In this document: one piece after another, positions 27,344-37,765 of the stretch
Layout of the letters: every line of letters starts with the position of its first letter
Numbering within the stretch: position 1 is the first letter of the stretch
Assembly (NCBI GenBank): GCA_963726375.1
Contig: CAVSCE010000009.1
Coordinates: forward strand, 248,001-312,000
Source of the DNA: UTCFX2 sp963726375
Lineage (GTDB): Bacteria > Chloroflexota > Anaerolineae > Anaerolineales > UBA4823
Direction: 5' to 3'
DNA: 64,000 nt
The notes under the pieces: model-generated
What the model was told of the DNA's origin: nothing
Database searches by the model: none
The model's input: only the letters and a program-made list of their open reading frames with translations
Made by a program: the position numbers and the translations under genes

Positions 27344-29213
27344 ATGAAAGACCTTATTCGGCTCAAACCCGTGCTGCGGGCTTATTGGCCGTCCATCGCG
27401 ATTGTCCTGCTTATTACATTAATCCTGACCGCTGTCCAGTTGGCGATTCCGACGATCATCCGGCAGGTGATCGATGTCGGGCTGGCGGAGAGTTCGGCGC
27501 GCTACATTGGCTGGATGGCGCTGCTGCTCCTGGGGATTGGTTTAATGCGCTCGGCGCTGCTCTATCAGCAGCGCTTCCGCAGTGAGCGGATCGCAAACTG
27601 GATCGGCTACGACCTCCGCAACCAGCTCTATGACCACATCCAGAACCTTCCTTTTTCGTTCCATGACCGCTCGCAGACCGGACAGTTGATCAGCCGCTGC
27701 ATCGAAGATGTTCGAGCCATCGAGCGGTTCGCTGGTTTTGGAGTGGTCGAGTTCATCCGCCTGGCGCTGCTTTCGCTGGGGGTCGTCGCGCTGCTGTTCT
27801 ACCAGTCCAGCGCGCTGGCGGTGATCGCCTTGCTCCCATTGATCCCGCTCGTGCTGATGACGACGAGTTGGGGCAGGCGGGTCGGTGAGTTCTTCTACCG
27901 GATCGACGTGGCTCTTGGGGACCTCTCGGCAATCGTCCAGGAGAACGTCAGCGGGGTGCAGGTCGTCCGAGCCTTTGCCCGCGAAAAACATGAAATCAAG
28001 CGCTTCGCGGTTCGAAACCAGGCGCTTTACGACGCCCGCGTCCGTGTGAACAGCATTTTTGCATTTGTGATGCCGACCAGCCATTTCCTGGTCTCGCTTG
28101 GCACGATCTTGATCCTTTGGTTTGGTGGAAATATGGTTCTGCAGGGCGAGATGACTGTCGGCGAGGTGATTGCGTTCAACGGCTACCTGCTGCTGTTGGC
28201 CCAGCCAGCTCAGCAGCTGGCCTTCCTCGTCAATACTGCCGGTGAAGCTTCTGCCGGCGCTCGCCGAACGTATGAAATCCTCGATCTTGAGCCAGAGATC
28301 CAAAACCTTCCGGATGCCCTGGTGCTTCCTCCCCTTCGGGGTGAAGTCGAGCTGGAGCGGGTCAGCCTGCACTACCTCCAGCAGACGATCGCGGCGCTTG
28401 AAGACGTGGATCTGCACGTCCAGCCGAACCAGATCGTCGCCCTGATCGGACCGACGGGTTCGGGGAAGACTTCGCTTGTAAATTTGATCCCTCGCTTCTA
28501 CGATCCGAGCGAAGGATCAGTCCGTCTTGATGGGGTCGACGTACGTCCGGTGGATCTGACTTCGCTGCGCAGCCAGATTGGGATTGTCCTTCAAACTTCG
28601 CTGCTCTTCTCGATTTCAATCGCGGAGAATATCGCCTACGGTCGTCCGGAGGCTTCAAAGGAGGAAATCGAGACCGCAGCCCGGGCTGCCCAGGCCCACG
28701 ATTTTATCTGCGATCTGCCGGAAGGATATCAGACAGTCGTGGGTGAGCGCGGGATCACCCTTTCCGGTGGGCAGCGCCAGCGGATCGCGATCGCCCGCGC
28801 CCTGCTGATGGACCCGCGCATCTTGATCCTCGATGAATTCGACCTCGAGCGTAGATACCGAGACCGAGAGGCAGATCCAGGCCGCGCTTGATAAGCTCAT
28901 GCAGGGGCGGACCACATTTGTGATCGCCCACCGCCTTTCTACCGTCCGGCGGGCGGACATGATCCTGGTGATGCAGGACGGTCGGATCGTGGAGCGCGGT
29001 AGGCATGAGACCTTGCTTCAACAAGGCGGTCTTTATCGGCAAATATTTGATCTGCAGCTGCGCGACCAGGCCGATCCATACCCTCCCTCGGAATCGCTCG
29101 AAGGATACAATCTATCATCCCCGAAAGATCCCTCCCCTACCAGGGTTTCGGGTTATCATTTTGAACCCTATCAAACCGGGAACGAAGACGATGCAGAACC
29201 CGCCAAACGTTGA
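27344..29213 (+). CDS. ABC exporter half-transporter A (one frame change)
   Basis: About 620 residues. Six membrane helices at the N-terminus (YWPSIAIVLLITLILTAVQL onward) are followed by a nucleotide-binding domain with Walker A GPTGSGKTS, signature LSGGQRQR, Walker B RILILDE and, after a change near 28838, SSVDTETERQ and the switch His in FVIAHRLSTV. This is the MdlB/BmrA-type fused exporter layout. It overlaps the next half-transporter by 23 bases, and the two almost certainly form a heterodimer. The substrate cannot be predicted. Confidence 0.88.
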
Positions 29214-30979
29214 AGACATCGTCATGAAGGGCTACGACCCGCAGGTCGCGCGCCGGTTGGCAGCCTATTTCAAGCCGTATACGGGCAAGGTCATCTTTTC
29301 GTTGCTGCTGATGGCGCTGAATTCTGCTGCGCAGGTCGCCGGCCCGCTGCTGGTGAAGGTGGCGGTCGATTCCGGGATGGAAGCTGGCTCCCGCGAAGCT
29401 CTTGCCCGGGCGGTGCTGCTGTATCTGGGTGCGATCTCGTTGCAGTGGCTGTCGATATTCCTGCGAGTCAACATCATGGTCAGGGTCGGGCAATCGATCA
29501 TCTATGATCTGCGCGACCAGCTTTTTTCACACCTGCAGGAGCTCTCGCTCGGTTTCTACACCCGCTACAGTGTCGGGCGGGTGATCACCAGGTTGATCAA
29601 CGATGTCTCGGTCCTGCGCGAATTCATCACATGGGCGCTCCTCGCTGCGGCGCGCGATATGTTTACCGTGATCGGCATCCTGCTGGCGATGGTCTTCCTC
29701 AATCCAAGGCTTGCGCTGATCACCTTTCTGGTCCTGCCGCTGATGATCGCACTGACGGTTAGTTTCCGGAGGCGGGCAAGACAAAATTACCGGACCGTTC
29801 GAGTCGCGATCAGCTGGGTCAATTCGGTTCTCGCCGAAAACATCAACGCTGTGCGCGTCGTCCAGGCTTTCTCGCGCCAGGACAAGAATTACTCCTTCTT
29901 TCACGACCAGGTCAACCGGGGCAACCTGGACGCGAACCTTCAGGCTGCGCGGGTTGCCGCTGCCTTCCCCGCCGGGATCGACCTGCTTGGGGCGGTCGCA
30001 ATCGCGCTGGTAGTCTGGTTTGGTGGGAAGGCTGTGCTTGATCCGGATGCCCTTCGAGCGATCACGCCCGGAGTGCTTGTTGCTTTTGTGCTGTATATCG
30101 AACGGCTCTTCGATCCGATCCGCGACCTGAGCCAACGCTACGATTCGCTCCAATCGACGATGGCCGGCGGTGAGCGCATCTTTGCGCTGCTCGATACGCC
30201 TCCCGAGGTCGCCGACCAGCCCGGTGCGGTTGAAATCCCCCCAATTCAGGGCGCCGTTCGCTTCGAGCGAATCTCATTCCAATACTCGGATGACCCCAGC
30301 CTCGTCCTGGATGAGATCGATCTGGATATCTCCCCGGGCGAGACGGTAGCGCTGGTCGGTAAGACCGGAGCCGGAAAGACGACCCTGGTCAAGCTGGTCA
30401 GCCGGTTTTACGACCCGACCGAAGGACGAGTGCTGATTGACGGGTATGATTTGCGTGAGGTATCCCAGCTCAGCCTCCGCCGCCAGATGGGCATCGTCCT
30501 CCAGGATCCGTTCCTTTTTTCAGGGACGGTGGCCGAGAACATCCGGTTCGGGCGGTTAGAGGCCAGCGATGAGCAGGTCGAAGCCGCTGCCCGCGCGGTC
30601 GGCGCCCATGATTTCATCTCAAGGCTGCGGCTCTGGTTACCAGACGCCTGTCGAAGAAGGCGGAGTGATCCTTTCAGTCGGCCAGCGCCAGCTGATCTCC
30701 TTCGCCCGCGCCCTTCTGGCCGATCCGCGCATCCTGATCCTCGACGAAGCCACCTCCAGCGTCGACGCGCAAACCGAGCTGTTGATCCAATCCGCTCTGG
30801 ACCGCTTGCTGAGCGCTCGAACTTCATTTGTGATCGCTCATCGGCTTTCGACGATTGTTCACGCCGACCGGATTGTGGTCATCGAAGATGGCCGCATTCG
30901 CGAACAGGGTAGCCATTCTGAGCTGATCGCCCTGGGTGGAATTTACCATTCCCTCTACCAGACTGGTTTCAATATCTGA
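29191..30979 (+). CDS. ABC exporter half-transporter B (one frame change)
   Basis: About 595 residues from ATG 29191 (ATG 29224 is the alternative). Membrane domain (KPYTGKVIFSLLLMALNSAAQ ...), then Walker A GKTGAGKTT, Q-loop VLQDPFLFSG, a change near 30630, a slightly altered signature LSVGQRQL, Walker B ILILDEATSSVD and switch FVIAHRLSTI. It partners the gene directly upstream. The LSVGQ signature against LSGGQ in partner A may make the two ATP sites unequal, as in known heterodimeric exporters, though both keep the catalytic Glu. Confidence 0.88.
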
Positions 30980-31010
30980 TCCCATACTGATGTTCAGTAG
31001 ATCGTTAAAT

Positions 31011-31040
31011 GCAGCTTGTCATTGCATATCTGCAAGCTGC
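31011..31040 (+). repeat. 8-bp inverted repeat between exporter and propeller genes
   Basis: GCAGCTTG (31011-31018) and CAAGCTGC (31033-31040) form a perfect stem with a 14-base loop, in the 91-base gap after the exporter. No T-run follows. It could be a weak terminator or an operator. Confidence 0.35.
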
Positions 31041-31070
31041 GCAAACTGCATTGCATGATTTAATGGGCTC

Positions 31071-33027
31071 ATGACGAAGCCAGCATCGACGTCGAGACAA
31101 GCATGGACGCTTCGGACGTTGCGCGCCGCAACCCTGGCGCTGCTGGCCATGATGATTGCCCTGGTAGTCTTGCTTGCCTGGCCGGGTCTGGCAGGTCGGC
31201 TTTTCCCAAAGGAACAGCCGGAGGGGCGGATTGGCAGCCTTATCCTGGCTGGGGCAGAATCTGCTTCAACATCGACCCCCACCTCGGAGTCCATAATCTC
31301 GGTCGATCCTGATCGCCCAAGGTTCGATGGACCTCTATCAGGATGACCTGGACTTGAGCGGCGGTTCGGCATTGGTTTCTATCGTAGACAGCGGTTATCC
31401 CCATTTATTTGCTTATACCCCGGCTGATAGCCGGTTCATGCGCCTCACGATGGGCGATTGGGATGACGTTACCCCGGCTGTCAGCCCTGACGGTCGGATG
31501 GCAGCCTTCGCATCCAACCGATCTGGCCGCTGGGATCTGTACCTTCTCAGTCTTGAAGACGGCTCGATCAGCCAGCTTACCGATACCCCTGAATACGAAT
31601 CCAGCCCAAGCTGGTCCCCCGACGGTCTGTGGCTGGCCTATGAATCTTATCTTTTCTCGGAAGCTGGTGGAAGCCTCGAGATTATGATCAGACCGCTGGA
31701 CGGTTCGCAGCAGCCGATCCGCCTCACGGACGATCCGGCTGCGGACTTCTCCCCCGCCTGGGCGCCTGGGGGAAGGATGGTCGCATTTGTCTCGACCCGG
31801 ACTGGAGACCAGGAAATCTGGGCTGCCAACCTGGATAAGTCAGCGGAGCGCTTCACGAACCTCAGCCGTGATTCGTCCAGCTCTGACCGTCGACCGGCCT
31901 GGTCGCCGGATGGGCTATTGCTGGCCTGGTCCGCGGTCGGTTCAGCAGGGATTGAACAGCTGGTGCTTTGGGACTCGCAGAAACCGGACGACGCCCCAAG
32001 GAAGCTTGCTTCTGGCAGTTGGCCGGTTTGGGACGATAGCGGAACGGTTTTACTGACCTCATATCGAACGCCTAACCAGACCTATCTCGTCACTTACGGC
32101 TCTGCTGATGGGCGCGTCGTTGTTCCGCTGCAGGAGATCGTGGGCGATTTGCTTGGGATCAGCTGGGTGAGAGCGGGTCTATCCGCTGGTTTTCTGAAGC
32201 AGCTTGAGCCGACCTCCCAGCAAGCTCCTCAGCCGCCCTGGCGTGTTCAGAATCGAACTCTCAGCGAGACCGGTCGGGTGTCTATTGTAGACCTGGCAGG
32301 CGTGAAAGCCCCGCTGCCGATGCTCCAGGACATGGCCGATGAATCTTTTTCGGTGCTGCGGGAGCGTGTCTCGATTGAAGCCGGTTGGGATTTTCTCAAT
32401 ACGCTCCAGGAGGCTTATGTCCCGCTGACATCGCCGCTGGAACAGGGCAGCTATGAAAACTGGCTCTATACCGGGCGGGCATTCTCAACAAATACCGCGC
32501 CCCTTCAGGCTGGTTGGCTCGTGATCGTCCAGGAGGCATTTGGACCGGAGATTTACTGGCGGATCTTCCTGCGCGCTCGCCTGCAGGACGGATCGCAGGG
32601 TGTCCCCCTGCAGGATTTCCCTTTCGACATGGCTGCGCGCCATTCTGGCGATCCGCGTGCCTATGAAGCAGGTGGAAAACGATTTGACCATCTTCCGACT
32701 GGATATTGGGTGGATTTCACCCGGCTTGCTGCTGCTTACGGCTGGGAGCGCCTGCCGGCGCTGAGCACCTGGAAAAACTCCTATTCGGGAGTGAACTTCA
32801 ACAAGTTCGTTCTGCGCGCCGGGTTGGATTGGATGGATGCGATGCTGCAGGTCTATCCTCGCCAGGCGTTGAACACGCCAACGCTCGTGCTCTCCCCGAC
32901 GCCTACTGCGACAGCGACGGAAACACCCACCCCTCTGCCGACGCTGACGCCGACGAAATACATCTCTCCGACGCCTACCTTGCCGCCTACCCGCCGCCCG
33001 CTGGCAACCGCAACGCCTTCAAAGTGA
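31071..33027 (+). CDS. Membrane-anchored TolB-like beta-propeller protein (one frame change)
   Basis: About 650 residues. One N-terminal membrane helix (ALLAMMIALVVLLAWPGLAG) anchors the protein. After a change near 31305 come PD40/TolB-type repeats: DDVTPAVSPDGRMAAFASNR, YESSPSWSPDGLWLAYES, ADFSPAWAPGGRMVAFVSTR, DRRPAWSPDGLLLAWS. Next is a ~200-residue domain (FSVLRERVSIEAGWDFLNTL ... YGWERLPALSTWKNSY) I do not recognise by name, and a Thr/Pro-rich tail (TPTATATETPTPLPTLTP). It is probably extracytoplasmic. The adjacent M23 lipoprotein starts 4 bases later, so the two may act together at the envelope. Confidence 0.75.
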
Positions 33028-33031
33028 CCTG

Positions 33032-34243
33032 ATGGACAGACCGAGCCTGAAAAGAGCGAAGACATTTCCTGAAAAAGCCGTCCTGGCATCCTGGACGTTA
33101 ACCTGCCTGGTTCTGCTGGCCGCTTCAGGCTGCGAGTCTTTATCCGTGCAGTCGCCGGTCAGCGCCGCGGCAGCCGATCTTCAGGATGCGGTCGTTCAGA
33201 CCAGTCCAACAGTTGAAATTCCAGACCCGGCTGCCGAGCCTCCCGTTGCGACCTTCGAGCAGGACCTTGCTTCTCCCACACCGCTGCTTGCCGAGCTGGA
33301 AGGCCTCCCAGACCTGGAACAACCCTCCGCTTCGACTGATTTCCCCGCCGCGCCGCTCGATTTCGCGTTCCCGGCTGCGGGACCGGAGCCAATCTCGCTC
33401 TGGCGGCCCCCGCTTTACCCCACCCCCTGGGAGCCTTCTCCACAGGACCACTTTTACCTGACCCGTCCTGTAGGCGCAGATGAAGTAAACTGGCCGCTGG
33501 CGCGCTACCGCTATGGCTACCTCTTTTATTCTGAGCCGCATACCGGGATCGATATCCCTGCGCCGAGGGGCACGCCAATTCTTGCAGCCGGGTCGGGGAC
33601 GGTTATTCACGCCGGCTACGGTCTGTATTTCTTAAATGATCCTTACAGGGATCCCTATGGGATCGCGGTCGCGATCAAGCATGACTTTGGATATGGCGGT
33701 CAGATGATCTACACCGTCTACGGTCACATGGACGAAGTCTATGTGTACCGCGGTCAGAAAGTCGAGGCCGGCGAAACGATCGGCGTGATTGGCATGACCG
33801 GTAATACGTCCGGTCCGCATGTCCACCTCGAAGTCCGCTTGGGCGATACGACCTTTTTTGGCACCCGCAACCCGGAGCTGTGGATCTCGCCGCCGCAGGG
33901 CTGGGGAGTGCTTGTCGGCTCGGTGACCGAGGCCGGCGGCCGCAAGCTTCCCAGGGTCAAAGCTAAGATAGTCCGCCAGGAGACCCAGCAAATCTTTGAA
34001 GCGGTCACCTATGCCGAGGGCTCGCTGAACAGCGATTCGTATTATGACGAAAACCTGGTGCTGGGGGATCTGCTGCCGGGACGCTATTCGCTCTTGCTTG
34101 AACACAATCAGGTGATCTATAAGACCGACGATCTCGTCATCCAGCCCGGACAGGTCAGCTATTTTCACTTCCGCCTTGGAGGTGGTTTTGACTTCACCAG
34201 GCCGCCGGTCAAAGGTTCGGATTTCATCCCTCCCGATGGATAG
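33032..34243 (+). CDS. M23-family peptidase-like lipoprotein
   Basis: 403 residues. A hydrophobic stretch ends in the lipobox-like LLAASGC (Cys about residue 34), followed by a Pro/Ala-rich spacer. The LytM/M23 domain shows EPHTGIDIPAPRGTPI (first zinc His-x3-Asp) and GPHVHLEVRLGD (HxH). The strand with VYGHMDEVYVYRGQKVEAG is also standard. The last ~110 residues (GVLVGSVTEAGGRKLPRVKAK ...) look like a carboxypeptidase-regulatory/transthyretin-like sandwich. It is expected to cleave peptidoglycan cross-links or to act as a divisome-style activator outside the membrane. Confidence 0.85.
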   Translation: MDRPSLKRAKTFPEKAVLASWTLTCLVLLAASGCESLSVQSPVSAAAADLQDAVVQTSPTVEIPDPAAEPPVATFEQDLASPTPLLAELEGLPDLEQPSASTDFPAAPLDFAFPAAGPEPISLWRPPLYPTPWEPSPQDHFYLTRPVGADEVNWPLARYRYGYLFYSEPHTGIDIPAPRGTPILAAGSGTVIHAGYGLYFLNDPYRDPYGIAVAIKHDFGYGGQMIYTVYGHMDEVYVYRGQKVEAGETIGVIGMTGNTSGPHVHLEVRLGDTTFFGTRNPELWISPPQGWGVLVGSVTEAGGRKLPRVKAKIVRQETQQIFEAVTYAEGSLNSDSYYDENLVLGDLLPGRYSLLLEHNQVIYKTDDLVIQPGQVSYFHFRLGGGFDFTRPPVKGSDFIPPDG

Positions 34244-34276
34244 GTTCCTGCACGACGTTGATCGATTTTCTCCCCC

Positions 34277-34304
34277 TTGACAAATAGAACGCTTGTGCTA
34301 AACT
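34277..34304 (+). promoter_or_regulatory. recA promoter with SOS-box-like operator
   Basis: TTGACA at 34277-34282 and TAAACT at 34299-34304 form a -35/-10 pair with 16-base spacing. Between them TAGAAC-gctt-GTGCTA (34285-34300) is a dyad with one mismatch, close to the GAAC-N4-GTTC boxes bound by Gram-positive-type LexA proteins. Its position inside the promoter fits LexA repression of recA. LexA itself is not in the window. Confidence 0.6.
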
Positions 34305-34395
34305 TATCTTAGCCGCAGGTTCACTTTAATCGCTGCAGCTTGAACGCGATACAATAGCATCAGCACGGAACCTATTAATCAGGAGAGAGACCCCC

Positions 34396-35484
34396 ATGGC
34401 AAAGAAATCCACCACGAACCAGGTCGAGACACCAAACGAAGGGCCGCGCCAGGCTGCCCTGGACAAAGCGGTGGGCGAGATCACGAAACGCTACGGCGAT
34501 GGCTCGATCATGCGCCTTGGCGAAGCGCATCACCTGGTTGTTGAAGCGATCCCCACCGGGGCGCTCTCGCTCGACATCGCCCTCGGCGTTGGCGGGATCC
34601 CGCGCGGCCGGATCACCGAGATCTTCGGGCCTGAATCTTCGGGCAAGACCACGATCAGCCAGCATATCGTCGCCGAAGGCCAGAAGCTCGGCGGGACCTG
34701 CGCTTATATCGATATGGAACACGCCCTCGACCCGGTCTACGCCGCCCGCTGCGGGGTGGACGTCGAAAGCCTGCTGATCTCGCAGCCGGATACTGGCGAG
34801 CAAGCCCTCGAAATCACCGAGACCCTCGTCCGCTCTGGTGCGGTGGACGTGATCGTGATCGACTTGGTCGCAGCCCTCGTCCCGCGCGCCGAGATCGAAG
34901 GCGATATGGGCGATTCGCCGATGGGCATGCAGGCCCGCTTGATGTCTCAGGCGCTGCGCAAGCTCTCAGGTGCGATCAAGCAGACAAATACTGCGGTGAT
35001 CTTCACCAACCAGCTCCGCCTGAAGATCGGGGTGATGTTCGGCAACCCCGAGACGACCACCGGCGGGATGGCGCTTAAATTCTACGCCTCAGTCCGGTTG
35101 GATGTTCGCCGGATCCAATCGATCAAGCTCGGAGCGGAAATCATCGGCAGTCGGACCAGAGTACGTGTAGTCAAGAACAAGGTCGCCGCTCCCTTCCGCA
35201 CGGCCGAATTTGACATCATGTACAACGAAGGCATCTCGCGCTATGGCGATCTGATCGACCTGGCGACCGGTCTGGATATCATCGTCAAGCGCGGCTCGTT
35301 CTACTCCTATGGCGATATCCGCCTGGGGCAGGGGCGTGAGAATGCCAAGGATTTCCTGAAGCAGAACCCGGAGCTCGCCGATGAGATTGAGATCGCAGTC
35401 CGCCAGCAGGCGATGGAAGGCCAGCTTTCAATGGGATTTTCTGCCGGCTCGGAAGACGAAAGCGATCTTCCAGAAGAGGTTTAA
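34396..35484 (+). CDS. recA: RecA recombinase
   Basis: 362 residues; AGGAGAGAG precedes ATG 34396. Walker A GPESSGKTT, catalytic Glu in IDMEHALDP, DNA-binding loop regions (EIEGDMGDSP, FGNPETTTGG) and the C-terminal KNKVAAPFRTAEFDIMYNEG are all in place. Notable substitutions: the normally invariant VDSVAAL of Walker B reads IDLVAAL (Ser to Leu), and the usual NQ(I/L)R(M/E)KIG reads NQLRLKIG. It catalyses homologous pairing and LexA cleavage in the cytoplasm. The promoter upstream has an SOS-like box. Confidence 0.97.
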   Translation: MAKKSTTNQVETPNEGPRQAALDKAVGEITKRYGDGSIMRLGEAHHLVVEAIPTGALSLDIALGVGGIPRGRITEIFGPESSGKTTISQHIVAEGQKLGGTCAYIDMEHALDPVYAARCGVDVESLLISQPDTGEQALEITETLVRSGAVDVIVIDLVAALVPRAEIEGDMGDSPMGMQARLMSQALRKLSGAIKQTNTAVIFTNQLRLKIGVMFGNPETTTGGMALKFYASVRLDVRRIQSIKLGAEIIGSRTRVRVVKNKVAAPFRTAEFDIMYNEGISRYGDLIDLATGLDIIVKRGSFYSYGDIRLGQGRENAKDFLKQNPELADEIEIAVRQQAMEGQLSMGFSAGSEDESDLPEEV

Positions 35485-35549
35485 TATCTGCGCATGGAAC
35501 TTCGGTGGAACGAAGATTTGAATCGATTTGAATTTTTAGGTTCAATTCA

Positions 35550-36122
35550 ATGGTGAGGGGCTCGATCACGTTCTTTATTTGGATCGTGCTGCTGCTTTCC
35601 TTAACTTCAGCTGCAGGATGCGCTGGGCGTGCAGGACCGACCCCTCAAGACAGCTCGACAACCAGCCTCACAGCCGCCACCAGCCCGGCCCGGACTCAAC
35701 AGCCTGCAGTTCCAGTTGTGAGGGCGGTAACCCCGACCGCAACTCGGGAGATCGTTGAAACACCTGCAAAGCCCAGCCCGACCCCGGACTGCTCCAACAG
35801 CCTGACGTTTGTCGCTGACCTGACCGTCCCCGATGGGACGTTGATCGGGCGCGGCGTCCAGGTTGATAAGCGCTGGCAGGTGCAGAACAGCGGTACCTGC
35901 AGCTGGGACAGCAGCTACAGGCTCGTCCTTGTCGCCGGTCCTGAGCTGGGCCTCCCGGAAGAGCAGGCGCTGTATCCAGCCCGCGCTGGCAGTGAGGCGG
36001 TGATCCGGATGCTGCTGACAGCTCCGGTCAGTCCGGGGGTCTACACCAGCGCCTGGCAGGCGCGCGATCCTGCCGGGGAACCCTTTGGGGAGATCATCTA
36101 CGTCGAGATCCAGGTAAATTAA
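35550..36122 (+). CDS. Lipoprotein with NBR1-type Ig-like domain
   Basis: 190 residues. Signal sequence FFIWIVLLLSLTSAAGC gives a lipobox Cys at about residue 24, then a ~55-residue Ser/Thr/Pro linker. The C-terminal ~110 residues (FVADLTVPDGTLIGRGVQVDKRW, QNSGTCSWDSSYRLVLVAG, SPGVYTSAWQARDPAGEPFG) match the Ig-like domain of NBR1, common in Chloroflexi surface proteins. It is probably an extracytoplasmic binding or spacer lipoprotein. The next gene converges on it across a strong terminator. Confidence 0.8.
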   Translation: MVRGSITFFIWIVLLLSLTSAAGCAGRAGPTPQDSSTTSLTAATSPARTQQPAVPVVRAVTPTATREIVETPAKPSPTPDCSNSLTFVADLTVPDGTLIGRGVQVDKRWQVQNSGTCSWDSSYRLVLVAGPELGLPEEQALYPARAGSEAVIRMLLTAPVSPGVYTSAWQARDPAGEPFGEIIYVEIQVN

Positions 36123-36152
36123 TCCGCTGTACTCTTTTGGCGATTCATTATA

Positions 36153-36183
36153 AAAATACCCGGCTATCTTCGCCGGGTATTTT
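36153..36183. terminator. Bidirectional intrinsic terminator
   Basis: AAAATACCCGGC (36153-36164) pairs exactly with GCCGGGTATTTT (36172-36183), with a 7-base loop. The A-run and T-run on either side let it serve both the lipoprotein gene (plus) and the phosphate operon ending in phoU (minus). Confidence 0.9.
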
Positions 36184-36215
36184 GCGTATAGACAAAATAT
36201 GTCTGAGGTAAGTTC

Positions 36216-36908
36216 TCAATTCCTCAGCTGCTTGATCGATTCGTCGTCTGACGTGTCTATCTCTACCAGCTGGCCGGTTGCAACATAGATCGTTCGCTCG
36301 CAGATATTCGTCACCCGGTCGGCCATCCGCTCCAGGTTGTGAGCGGCCCACATCAGGTGGTTGGCCTGGTTCACAGTCGTCGTATCATGCACCATAATTT
36401 CGACCAGGTCGCGGTAGACCAGGTTGTAAAGCTCGTCGACTTTGTCGTCTTCCTGCGGGATTTTCTGGGCTGCTTCGTGGTCCAGGTTGATGAACGCGCT
36501 GACAGCCCGGTGGAGCATGCTTACCACCAGGTCGCTCATCTTAGGGATATCAATCAGCGGCTTGATGTGCGGTTCGTCGCCGATCATCAGGCAAATCTTG
36601 GCAATCCCCTTGGCATAGTCGCCCATCCGTTCCAGCTCCGCAACCACCTCGAGCATCGAAGCCATCAGCCTTAGATCCCCTGCCATGATGGGCTGCTGGG
36701 TGGCGATTGTAATGATGACGTCATTTTCGAGCTCGAACCGCCGGGCGTTAATCCGTTTATCAAAAAGGTAGACCTGCTCGGCTTTAATCAGGTCGCGTTG
36801 CTTTAAGGCCTCAACAGCATCGATCGTAGCGCTCTCCACCATGCTGTCTAAAAGCAAGATTTCGTCAAACAGGTGGCGGATTTTTTTATCCAGGATATCT
36901 CTTGCCAT
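36216..36908 (-). CDS. phoU: Phosphate transport regulator PhoU
   Basis: 230 residues, all-helical. Two PhoU repeats: FELENDVIITIATQQPIMAGDLRLMASMLEVVAELERMGDYAKGIAK and the second with YRDLVEIMVHDTTTVNQANHLMWAAHNLERMADRVTNICERTIYV. The E..RM(A/G)D metal-binding helices are clear in both. It links the Pst transporter to the PhoR kinase so that signalling is off when phosphate is plentiful. Last gene of the minus-strand pstS1-C1-A1-B1-phoU operon, 14 bases after pstB1. Confidence 0.95.
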   Translation of the reverse strand: MARDILDKKIRHLFDEILLLDSMVESATIDAVEALKQRDLIKAEQVYLFDKRINARRFELENDVIITIATQQPIMAGDLRLMASMLEVVAELERMGDYAKGIAKICLMIGDEPHIKPLIDIPKMSDLVVSMLHRAVSAFINLDHEAAQKIPQEDDKVDELYNLVYRDLVEIMVHDTTTVNQANHLMWAAHNLERMADRVTNICERTIYVATGQLVEIDTSDDESIKQLRN

Positions 36909-36922
36909 ACTCGAAGCCCTCG

Positions 36923-37765
36923 CTAACCAAATCGACCTGTGATGTAATCTTCGGTGACCTTATTGGCCGGATTGGTAAAAATCTGGGTTGTCGTGCCGAA
37001 TTCGATCATCGATCCAGTCCTGTTCTGATCGAGCGAGAAGAACGCTGTCAAATCTGAAACACGGGCCGCCTGCTGCATGTTGTGGGTGACGATGATGATC
37101 GTGTAATTCTGGATCAGCTCTCGCATCAGCTCCTCGATTTTCAGGGTCGCAATCGGATCCAACGCCGAACAGGGCTCATCCATCAATATGATATCAGGTT
37201 TTATTGCAATCGCGCGGGCAATACAAAGCCGCTGCTGCTGACCTCCCGAGAGCGAAAGCCCGCTCTGGTTGAGCTTGTCCTTCACCTCGTCCCAAAGCGC
37301 AGCGCTCACAAGCGCTTCCTCCACCAAAGTGTCCAGGTCGACTTTGGATCCTTTGAAACCGTTGATCCGGGCGCCCCAGGCGATGTTCTCGTAGATAGAT
37401 TTTGGAAACGGGTTTGGTTTCTGAAAGACCATCCCAATGTGCCGCCTGACCTGAACAGGGTCAACATCCGGCTCGTAGATATTCTGCCCGTGAAAATACA
37501 CCTCTCCTTCAGCTCGCGCCGAAGGGATCAGATCGTTCATCCGGTTGAAGGCGCGCAGCACAGTGCTCTTCCCGCATCCAGAAGGTCCGATCAGCGCAGT
37601 GATCTTCTGTGCTTCGATGCTCAAATTGATATTCGCTACAGCCTTGAAATTGCCGTAGTAGATTGTCAGGTTGGATGCAGAAATTGCACAGTTCTCGGGT
37701 GCCGCCGATATAGCCGAGCTGGTTTCCGTATCCCTTAACTTGGTGACATACGTAGACATGTTCAT
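36923..37765 (-). CDS. pstB: Phosphate ABC transporter ATPase PstB1
   Basis: 280 residues. ATG 37765 overlaps the pstA1 stop as ATGA, which decides the start. Walker A GPSGCGKST, Q-loop GMVFQKPNPFPKS, signature LSLSGGQQQR, Walker B IILMDEPCSALDP and IIVTHNMQQAAR are all canonical PstB sequence. There is an N-terminal extension of ~25 residues. Of the three PstB proteins in the window this is the only one with every motif standard, so it is the most likely main energiser of phosphate import. Confidence 0.95.
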   Translation of the reverse strand: MNMSTYVTKLRDTETSSAISAAPENCAISASNLTIYYGNFKAVANINLSIEAQKITALIGPSGCGKSTVLRAFNRMNDLIPSARAEGEVYFHGQNIYEPDVDPVQVRRHIGMVFQKPNPFPKSIYENIAWGARINGFKGSKVDLDTLVEEALVSAALWDEVKDKLNQSGLSLSGGQQQRLCIARAIAIKPDIILMDEPCSALDPIATLKIEELMRELIQNYTIIIVTHNMQQAARVSDLTAFFSLDQNRTGSMIEFGTTTQIFTNPANKVTEDYITGRFG

